This document shows, in pieces, positions 18,118-25,539 of a DNA stretch of 64,000 nucleotides (position 1 is its first letter; the number at the start of each line of letters is the position of its first letter). The stretch is from Candidatus Peribacterales bacterium. Lineage in GTDB: Bacteria; Patescibacteriota; Gracilibacteria; Peribacterales; Peribacteraceae. Location: NCBI GenBank assembly GCA_020058765.1, contig JAGVDM010000004.1, positions 248,001 to 312,000 on the forward strand. The letters are read 5' to 3'. The position numbers and the translations under genes are program-made. The notes under the pieces are model-generated. The model made no database searches. It was given only the letters and a program-made list of their open reading frames with translations, and had not been told where the DNA came from.

Positions 18118-19732
18118 TGGAGGTATCGTCTTGATCCTCGGCTATCTCTTCCGTGGACTCAATAATATTTAAATTGTAGTTGTCCTGCCCATATTCACAT
18201 TTCCCTAAAATCATCTGTGGAATCTTTTTTACAGTGATGTTGGGGTAACGGTCATCACACTCCGGTGCAAATGACTTAGCACAAATCAGTAGGCTTTCCT
18301 CGCTACTCATTTCCTCATGAATCTTATCGAGTTGTTCAACTGTGACAAAGGCCGTAGTGGTGAAAATATAGTCTGTTTCCGTTGATTTACCTTGCTTCCA
18401 GTACAATTCCTCATGTGGTGAAAACCGGAATCCCTCATGCTTGCACATGGCAGCAGCCAACATATTGGCATTGTATTTTTCATCGATGACCCAATTATCG
18501 TACTTATCTTTACGCAAGAGACTTGAAGCAAGATTGTAGAATTTGAATCCACCTCCCCCTTCCCATTTCAGGCTTTCAGAAAGTGGTAACCCATCAGTAC
18601 CATCGACTACTCTTTTAAGTCTTGGTAAGCAGTGAGTATTAGCATGTTCGCCTAGTTCAACTCCTATCCATTTTCTGCCCATTTTATGGGCTACGGCAGC
18701 AGCTGTGCCTGATCCGAGAAAAGAATCTAGCACAATATCACCCTTTGCGGTCGCAAGCTCAATGATTCGCTTTATTAACCGTTCGGGTTTTGGAGTAGCA
18801 AACACGTCGCTTGAATTCACTTTAATCACTTCTTTTTTAGATTCATCATTATGCCCGACCTCATTGTGCATCAGCAAAGTAGAAGCCTTTCTTCCTTGTT
18901 GAACCTCGGTAAGAAATTGTTTTACTGATGGGATTGCTTTTCCATTTTTTCCAAAAACAACTCGATTATCTCTTATCAATTCGATCATTTTTGCTTGAGC
19001 AACTGCCCAATGTTTTCCTGGAGGGGCATCAAATTTGTCACCATGTGGCCCTGTAACTATATAATGTCCATTTTTACGTTCTTCATTTGCAATTAAGTCA
19101 CCAGGTTTCCATGGACCTCTGGGGTCATTGTCGGGATTCTTATATCTACTATTCATTTCAGGAGTTCTTTCTAATAGATTGAAATCTAACTTTTGTTCAT
19201 TCTTGGCATAAGAAAGAATATATTCATGATCAACTGATATCCTCTTAGATTGATTCTTTGGGCTATATACTTTTTGCCATACTAAGGTACAGATATGATT
19301 TTTTCGTCCAAATATTTCATCGCACAGCACTCTTAAATATGGCATTTCATTGTCATCAATAGAAATAAAGATTGTACCGTCTTCGCTCAATAAATTAAGA
19401 AGAGTTTGTAATCTTGGCTTCATTAGATTGAGCCATATTGAGTGCTCAACACCGTCATCATAGTGCTCAAAAGCACTCCCCGTATTGTAGGGAGGATCAA
19501 TATAAATACATTTCACTTTTCCTGCATAATCCTGCTCCAAAGCTTTCAATGCCAAAAGGTTATCTCCATGAATGAGCATGTTTTCTGAATTTGGATCTCC
19601 ATAGGACTTCTCCGGATCTTCAATTAGGATTCTTGGTTCCAGTTTTAGCTCCTCATCTTTGCCTATCCATGTAAGCTCAAGACGCTGTTTCTTTGGCTTT
19701 CCTTTGCCATTGTTGTTATAGACTGCATTCAT
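18104..19732 (-). CDS. Type III DNA adenine methyltransferase Mod subunit
   Basis: DPPYNTGSAFEHYDD (motif IV) N-terminal and DSFLGSGTAAAVAHKMGRKWIGVELGEH (motif I) C-terminal: beta-class order. Confidence 0.93.
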   Translation of the reverse strand: MNAVYNNNGKGKPKKQRLELTWIGKDEELKLEPRILIEDPEKSYGDPNSENMLIHGDNLLALKALEQDYAGKVKCIYIDPPYNTGSAFEHYDDGVEHSIWLNLMKPRLQTLLNLLSEDGTIFISIDDNEMPYLRVLCDEIFGRKNHICTLVWQKVYSPKNQSKRISVDHEYILSYAKNEQKLDFNLLERTPEMNSRYKNPDNDPRGPWKPGDLIANEERKNGHYIVTGPHGDKFDAPPGKHWAVAQAKMIELIRDNRVVFGKNGKAIPSVKQFLTEVQQGRKASTLLMHNEVGHNDESKKEVIKVNSSDVFATPKPERLIKRIIELATAKGDIVLDSFLGSGTAAAVAHKMGRKWIGVELGEHANTHCLPRLKRVVDGTDGLPLSESLKWEGGGGFKFYNLASSLLRKDKYDNWVIDEKYNANMLAAAMCKHEGFRFSPHEELYWKQGKSTETDYIFTTTAFVTVEQLDKIHEEMSSEESLLICAKSFAPECDDRYPNITVKKIPQMILGKCEYGQDNYNLNIIESTEEIAEDQDDTSNDDE

Positions 19733-19735
19733 ACA

Positions 19736-20206
19736 TCAAGACCAGTTAAAAAGTTTCAGTCTGTTTCTTGGAACAGTATAGTTTAATGATTCACCTCTGC
19801 ATTTTACATGCAATCGAGTGTTCTTTTCCCAAGAAACAATCACAGCAGTAGGAGTGGTTTCAAATAGCAGACGCATGGCATCAATGTCTTCCCATTCCAA
19901 TGTACATATTTCTCTGTTTGCACACACCAAACAAATCAACAAATTCTTATGGGATTCAATTCTTCTCAAACGGAGAATGTCAGACTTTGAAAAAGTAAAA
20001 ACGGAGTACTCTATGCCCTTTCTTCCTTTTCGGACATTTGATGTAGATTTTACAAATACTTTATGGGTTATGTCTTTAACAAAAATTTCGTACGCACTCC
20101 ATTCAATGTCAGTATTTTTGTCCAGCAGTTTCAGGCTTATCTGCGGGCTTCGAATGATTTGAGAGAGAACAACACCGTGATAAAGTTCAAATTTAGAAAT
20201 AGGCAT
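19736..20206 (-). CDS. Small protein of unknown function in the SNF2-Mod-Res cassette
   Basis: 156 aa, MPISKFELYHGVVLSQIIRSPQISLKLLD...; tightly packed between SNF2 and mod. Confidence 0.75.
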   Translation of the reverse strand: MPISKFELYHGVVLSQIIRSPQISLKLLDKNTDIEWSAYEIFVKDITHKVFVKSTSNVRKGRKGIEYSVFTFSKSDILRLRRIESHKNLLICLVCANREICTLEWEDIDAMRLLFETTPTAVIVSWEKNTRLHVKCRGESLNYTVPRNRLKLFNWS

Positions 20207-20218
20207 ACAGTGGCAAAA

Positions 20219-23161
20219 TTAGATAATTCTCCATCGAATAGTAAACAACTGCTCAAGAGATGAATTTTGTTTGAGTTGCGCCTCTACTCTTTCAATCAGA
20301 GCTTCCTTCTTCTCTTCTACTTCATCCTGAGACTCAAAAAGCTTTTTTCGCATGTCGTTCCTCTTCTTTTCCATGTCCTTAATGTACTTCTGCACCTGCA
20401 ACTTTTCATCAAGATTCAGGATCTTCTTGGAAGCGGTTTTTGCAGTCTTAATGTCAATATCAAGCTTCTTCAGTTCAATCTCAAGTGCTTTCTTCACATC
20501 TTCTGCCCACTTATCCAGCTTCTCCACCTCCACATCAAAAAAGTCCCTATTGCGCTCGGCGATTTGACCGGAAATAAGAGTGACTGTTTGATCTTCTGCC
20601 TTCCGTAGCCTTTCAAGTTCCTCAGTAGACGGGCTTTCACATTTCTTCCCACTTCCCGATAGTGAAAAGATTTTTTTAGACACTTCAGGGTCGAGCACCT
20701 CACCATCTTCATCAATAGCTATGGTTATAATATGGTCTTCACTTTCAAAAGCTTGGACCGTATAACAGACAACGCGGATAACACCGCTTTTCCCTACATA
20801 CGGTTCTAGTACGGATATTTTGACGGGGTTACCAGAGTAATCAAACGTCACCTCCGCCTCTGGCGGTTCGGTGGCCTTCACACTCTCAAGAATCCGCTCC
20901 GCCAAAGGATGCCCGGGGCGATAAATATGAGAGTCTTCAACATTCTTCCCGATCTTATACGGCCCCGGAGGAATTGATTCTCCTTTGAAAGGATTTTTGT
21001 TGAGAACAAAGGAGTATTCGTTGTCACTGTACTCCGCGTTCTTGCCGAGGAAATATTTGGTCGTATCCCACAGCCAACGGTCATACTTATCCAGATACTG
21101 CTTACTCTCGTGAAGGTTAAACTTCAGCTTTTCATGCACTTCAGCATCAAAGTTCTCAAGCAATTTTTGTTTCGCTTCTCCCATGTTTTCCTGAATACTT
21201 TCGTCCATTTCTCGCTGGAGAGTGTCAAACGCAGTGTTGATTTCCTCTTCAGACCGGCATGACTGATAAATGGAAGCAATACGTTTTTCAAAATCCACTC
21301 CGGATTCAATACTGCCCAGCACTTCATCACTTGCACCGAACACTCCTTTAAAGAGGTTGAATTTTTGGTCGAGCAATTCATAAACACGCTGATCTGCGGC
21401 ATTTTTCCTGTTCACAAAGTTGATGACCACCACATCGTACTTCTGACCGTAGCGATGGCAACGACCAATTCTCTGCTCGATACGCTGAGGGTTCCATGGG
21501 AGATCGTAGTTAATCACGAGCGAACAAAATTGAAGGTTAATGCCCTCAGCCCCTGCTTCTGTTGCGATCATGATCTCAGCTTCGTATTTAAAATGATCAA
21601 CAATCGCAGCACGCATATCTGCAGTTTTTGATCCGGTCACCTTGTCCGTATCCTTATGTTTCTCCAGCCATTCGGCATAAATTTCTTTGGACTTTGGATC
21701 GTTATTGGAACCATTGAAGAACACAACTTTATTTTCATATCCATTCTTCGAAAGCAGTTCCATTAGATGGTTTTGCGTGATCCGCGATTCCGTAAAAATG
21801 ATTGCCTTCTTTTGCGCACCAAGTTCTTCTGTCATTTGGAAACCTTTCTCCAAGCCAATAAGCAAGGCATCTCCTTTTGAGTTCTTCCATATTCTTTTTG
21901 CGATATCACGATAACGTTGCAGGTCCTTCCGTTCTTCCTTCATCGCTTCAATATCTTCCTCTGTGAATATTTTGGCTTCGGCTTCCTCCTCTTCTTCGGA
22001 ATCCTCTTCTTCATCTGCCCATTCATCAACAAGTTCATCATATGAATCAAAATTCTCCTCAATGTTCGGAATTCCCAGCTCTTGCTGCGCATTCTTCTTC
22101 TTGGCTTCTCTTATGAAAATTTCAAGCTTTGTTGCCAATCCATCCAGCGTACTGGCAATTGCGAAAGAAGACGAGGCCAGCAGCTTCCGGAGGATGAGCG
22201 ACATAAGATGTCGTTGGCTTGCGGGTAGCGCATAGAGTGTTGGGCGCTGCAGATAGTCAGTCATCTCGTCGTATAGCTCTATTTCATCTTCAGATGGGAT
22301 GTAATCCTGGGTTAGAGGTATGCGCTTTGTGTATTTAATATATTCCAGAACCTGACGTCGCAAGGTACGGATGCAAACCGTTTTTAATCGATTGCGGAGA
22401 TCCAGGAACATTTCCTGCTTGGGCTCAACCAGCCCCAATTCGTTCTCGTTGATATCCTGCACTTGTGATACTCGAGCATAATTAGATTTGAAGCTCTTCA
22501 AATCACCAAAAACATGGTCATCAATTATGCTCACAAGACCGTAGAGTTCCAGGAGAGAATTCTGGAGTGGAGTGGCGGTGAGCAAGATTTTTGGAACACC
22601 TTCTAATGATTCTTTGATTTCCTTTGCAATCTTATTACTTGGCTTGTAGACATTGCGAAGACGGTGCGCTTCATCGATAATCACGAGATCCCATGGTGTT
22701 TGTTTTACATACGGCGACTTGTTTCGAGCGAAGTGATACGAACAGATGACAATACTTTCTTCTTGGTTAAAGGGGTTCAGGTTTCCATCTTTGATGAGCT
22801 GGTTGAAGGATTTAGCTTCCAAAAGACTTGATGGAAGAAAAAACTTTTCCTGCAATTCAACACTCCACTGCTTTCGTAAGTTTGATGGAACAATAAGTAG
22901 TATTTTCCTTTTTCGTTCAGCCCATTTCTGAGAAATGACCAGACCTGCTTCAATAGTCTTTCCAAGTCCTACCTCATCGGCAAGAATTGCACCTTTGGAT
23001 AAAGGCGAACGGAACGCAAACAGAGCCGCCTCAATTTGATGCGGATTAAGATCTACTTGGGCATTGGAGAGCGTTGCTGTTAATTTCTCAAGACTATCGG
23101 ATGAGCTCCTCTTGGTGAGCTCATAGGCGAAATACTTTGCGTGATAGGCAGTGAGTTTCAT
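20219..23161 (-). CDS. SNF2-family helicase
   Basis: NPHQIEAALFAFRSPLSKGAILADEVGLGKTIEAGLVISQ, VIIDEAHRLRN, LLTATPLQNSLLELYGL, LVINYDLPWNPQRIEQRIGRCHRYGQ. Confidence 0.95.
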   Translation of the reverse strand: MKLTAYHAKYFAYELTKRSSSDSLEKLTATLSNAQVDLNPHQIEAALFAFRSPLSKGAILADEVGLGKTIEAGLVISQKWAERKRKILLIVPSNLRKQWSVELQEKFFLPSSLLEAKSFNQLIKDGNLNPFNQEESIVICSYHFARNKSPYVKQTPWDLVIIDEAHRLRNVYKPSNKIAKEIKESLEGVPKILLTATPLQNSLLELYGLVSIIDDHVFGDLKSFKSNYARVSQVQDINENELGLVEPKQEMFLDLRNRLKTVCIRTLRRQVLEYIKYTKRIPLTQDYIPSEDEIELYDEMTDYLQRPTLYALPASQRHLMSLILRKLLASSSFAIASTLDGLATKLEIFIREAKKKNAQQELGIPNIEENFDSYDELVDEWADEEEDSEEEEEAEAKIFTEEDIEAMKEERKDLQRYRDIAKRIWKNSKGDALLIGLEKGFQMTEELGAQKKAIIFTESRITQNHLMELLSKNGYENKVVFFNGSNNDPKSKEIYAEWLEKHKDTDKVTGSKTADMRAAIVDHFKYEAEIMIATEAGAEGINLQFCSLVINYDLPWNPQRIEQRIGRCHRYGQKYDVVVINFVNRKNAADQRVYELLDQKFNLFKGVFGASDEVLGSIESGVDFEKRIASIYQSCRSEEEINTAFDTLQREMDESIQENMGEAKQKLLENFDAEVHEKLKFNLHESKQYLDKYDRWLWDTTKYFLGKNAEYSDNEYSFVLNKNPFKGESIPPGPYKIGKNVEDSHIYRPGHPLAERILESVKATEPPEAEVTFDYSGNPVKISVLEPYVGKSGVIRVVCYTVQAFESEDHIITIAIDEDGEVLDPEVSKKIFSLSGSGKKCESPSTEELERLRKAEDQTVTLISGQIAERNRDFFDVEVEKLDKWAEDVKKALEIELKKLDIDIKTAKTASKKILNLDEKLQVQKYIKDMEKKRNDMRKKLFESQDEVEEKKEALIERVEAQLKQNSSLEQLFTIRWRII

Positions 23162-23346
23162 TGAAAACAAAGATTGAGAAGCACAACGAAAGGGTATCAG
23201 GTTTTACCCTTATCTCTAAGTCAATATTGGTATCTAGGTGCTTCTAGCGCACTCCAGACTCGGATCTGGACTTACTGCTTTTCCGTGCTCTGAAGCCACC
23301 ACGGTCGCGTGCACATGTTGGCTGGCCAAAAGAGATTCGAATTTTT

Positions 23347-23423
23347 TGGTGCGCCAGGGTGGAGTTGAACCACCGACCGCCGGTGTATAAGTCCGGAGCT
23401 CTAACCAACTGAGCTACTGGCGC
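23347..23423 (-). tRNA. tRNA-Ile (anticodon TAT)
   Basis: GCGCCAG TA GCTCAGTTGGTTAGAGC T CCGGA CTTATAC ACCGG CGGTC GGTGGTTCAACTCCACC CTGGCGC A CCA; cloverleaf with encoded CCA; 31:39 A.A mismatch. Confidence 0.92.
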
Positions 23424-23521
23424 ATGTAGGGATGATAGTGGAAACAAAGATCGAGGGCCGAGCTCCTTCGCTTTTTTTGATTTGCGACTCGCCCCGCACA
23501 TGCGGGACTCGTCGACCCAGG

Positions 23522-23537
23522 CTGAGCTACTGGCGCA
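23522..23537 (-). repeat. 16-nt exact copy of the tRNA-Ile 5' end upstream of the tRNA
   Basis: TGCGCCAGTAGCTCAG identical to 23409-23424, followed by a strong hairpin CGACGAGTCCCGCA-TG-TGCGGGGCGAGTCG. Confidence 0.75.
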
Positions 23538-23632
23538 CAGAACCAAGTATAGAGATCCAACGGGGAAGGGGATAGATTCTCTGGTTTTTGCGCTGCGCGA
23601 GCGCAGTCGCAGGGGTACTCTACGGCACCTTT

Positions 23633-24310
23633 ATGCAATCCACAGAAGAACAACCCAAGAGCGAAGGCCTGTTCCTGGACACACGCAACGTGCTGGAGCG
23701 CAAAATGGAGACCTTTGCCAAGGCGCTCCCACACCCAAATATTATTACCGGGCGTATTCGCACAGCACTTGCCGCAGCTGGCTTACCGCTGCATGCAATA
23801 GAGCCGATTACCGGGACAATCAGCTACAGCCTAAACCTAGTCTGCGACTGGTTCGATGGCATGTCTGCCCGGGTGAATAACCAGCGAACGAAGGAAGGCG
23901 AAAAGCTCGATCCGCTAGTGGATAAGATCACGAATGCAGCGTACTTGGCCTATATCAGCGTGCTGCATATGCATGATCTGTCGCTCATGATCGCCTCCGC
24001 GGCAAACGTTGCGGTAGATGTTGGATCGCAGCTCCAGCGGGGCAACCCTGTGGTGCAAGCAAAGGAAGCGGTGCAGGCAACGCTGCACCCGCATGAGTGC
24101 ACACACATAGATCCAGCGACCGAAGGCGTAAACCGCGTGAAGGCCAATACCTGGGGCAAGATCAAGATGATGCTCCAGAGCTCAGCAATCGTAGCGACTC
24201 TGCTTGCTGGGGATGATGATATGGTTCGCACGGGTGCAGCAGTCACACTGGGTGCAAGTGCCATCGTTGGAACGATTGGCACCGTAAAGAGGATGTTCAA
24301 GAAGGGATAG
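23633..24310 (+). CDS. CDP-alcohol phosphatidyltransferase family protein
   Basis: DGMSAR-x8-G-x3-D-x3-D (FDGMSARVNNQRTKEGEKLDPLVDK) is an exact CDP-OH-P transferase motif. Confidence 0.9.
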   Translation: MQSTEEQPKSEGLFLDTRNVLERKMETFAKALPHPNIITGRIRTALAAAGLPLHAIEPITGTISYSLNLVCDWFDGMSARVNNQRTKEGEKLDPLVDKITNAAYLAYISVLHMHDLSLMIASAANVAVDVGSQLQRGNPVVQAKEAVQATLHPHECTHIDPATEGVNRVKANTWGKIKMMLQSSAIVATLLAGDDDMVRTGAAVTLGASAIVGTIGTVKRMFKKG

Positions 24311-24313
24311 GTG

Positions 24314-24417
24314 TCTCTTTGTTACTTTTGTCCGGCGGCTTTTCAATCTCTTTGTTACTTTTGTCCGGTAACTAGTCTTGATCTCTTTGTTACTTTTGTC
24401 CGGTAACAAAAGTAACC
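24314..24417. repeat. Three direct copies of tctctttgttacttttgtccgg plus an inverted half copy
   Basis: Copies at 24314-24335, 24347-24368, 24382-24403; inverted taacaaaagtaacc at 24404-24417; inverted ccggacaaaagtaacaa at 24857-24873. Confidence 0.9.
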
Positions 24418-24474
24418 AAAAATACCGGCGCGCCAAAGCTCCTCCGCTTGCCGCAACACCCCCCGTGGCGCGCC

Positions 24475-24675
24475 GCCAGCCCTATTTTTCATGTAGCGAG
24501 GTTCCGTGCGAGTGTCTCTCTCCTTGGAAGACGTGAAGAATGTTTGTGTAGCGCGCTGCCAGCCCTATTTTTCATGTAGCGAGGTTCCGTGCGAGTGTCT
24601 CTCTCCTTGGAAGACGTGAAGAATGTTTGTGTAGCGCGCCGACAACCCTATTTCTTCTTGTGTGGAGATTTCGTG
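24475..24675. repeat. 83-bp tandem duplication plus degenerate third copy
   Basis: gccagccctatttttcatgtagcgaggttccgtgcgagtgtctctctccttggaagacgtgaagaatgtttgtgtagcgcgc at 24475 and 24558; degenerate continuation from about 24641. Confidence 0.93.
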
Positions 24676-24809
24676 GAGAGGTGTCGCGCCACGGAGGGGG
24701 TGGAGAACGGGTGGGTTTGGCGCTCCGGCGTTTTGCTCCCAGCGCAAAGCTCTTGAGCCCGAGCCAAAGGCGAGAAGCGAAAGGCTTTGTGCGCAGTGCC
24801 CTGGCAGCG

Positions 24810-24835
24810 CCACCTTTTCCGCCGGGAAAAGGTGG
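24810..24835. repeat. Perfect 11-bp inverted repeat
   Basis: ccaccttttcc-gccg-ggaaaaggtgg. Confidence 0.85.
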
Positions 24836-24893
24836 CAAAGAAGCATCTTTGATCTGCCGGACAAAAGTAACAACCGAACACCGTACAAGAAAA

Positions 24894-24914
24894 CAAAAAA
24901 CGCCCTCTCGGGCG
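24894..24914 (-). terminator. Rho-independent terminator of rplI
   Basis: Minus strand CGCCC-GAGA-GGGCG followed by a T6 run. Confidence 0.85.
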
Positions 24915-24940
24915 CTTCAATCGAGACGGAGGAAAGCGAT

Positions 24941-25387
24941 TTACTTCTCGGCCTTTACCGAGATGGCGATTTCGACGTCGATACCCTTAAAGGCAACAGT
25001 TGCAGTGAAGTCCCCAGTGGACTTGATGTGCTCTGCGAGCGTGACGTCTTTTTCTTTCACCTCTGTACCAGTCTTGGCCAAAATCTCTTCGATAATGTGC
25101 TTCTCTGTAATGGCAGCGTAGAGCTTGCCCGTCTTGGTGACTTTGCGAGTGAAGACGAGCTCTTTCCCCTTAGCGAGCTGTGCAGCCGTAGCTGCCTTGC
25201 TGCGCTCCGTTTCTGCTTCCAGTGCGCGCTTCTTGATGTGTTCTGCGAAGCGGCGGCGCACAGTTGGGGTTGCAATCAGCGCCTTGGAGTGTGGCAACAG
25301 GAAGTTCATGGCATAGCCATCCCCTACGATCAGCAGGTCGTTTTTCTTGCCAACGCCCTTGATGTCTTGAAGGAGAAGGACTTCCAT
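24941..25387 (-). CDS. rplI: 50S ribosomal protein bL9
   Basis: MEVLLLQDIKGVGKKNDLLIVGDGYAMNFLLPHSKAL. Confidence 0.95.
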   Translation of the reverse strand: MEVLLLQDIKGVGKKNDLLIVGDGYAMNFLLPHSKALIATPTVRRRFAEHIKKRALEAETERSKAATAAQLAKGKELVFTRKVTKTGKLYAAITEKHIIEEILAKTGTEVKEKDVTLAEHIKSTGDFTATVAFKGIDVEIAISVKAEK

Positions 25388-25539
25388 GGGAGAGGAAGAC
25401 TGGGTGGTCCCACGTATGTGAGGATTCACCGGAGTCATAAAAGCCGGGGCATTCTAGGGATCGACCTGGGCACAGTCAAGAGGAATATACCGGGGCGAAG
25501 AATTCACCATGTATAAGACGAACGGGCGACAATTTCCTT

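Noticed and set aside
10812-23161. Prophage
   Set aside because: No capsid, terminase, portal, tail or lysis genes; content is defense and regulation only
24314-24403. CRISPR array
   Set aside because: Only three repeat copies with 11-13 nt between them and no cas genes; spacing incompatible with CRISPR
24662-25516. 284-aa plus-strand ORF through the repeat block
   Set aside because: Antisense to rplI and running through non-coding repeats; no protein-like conservation signal
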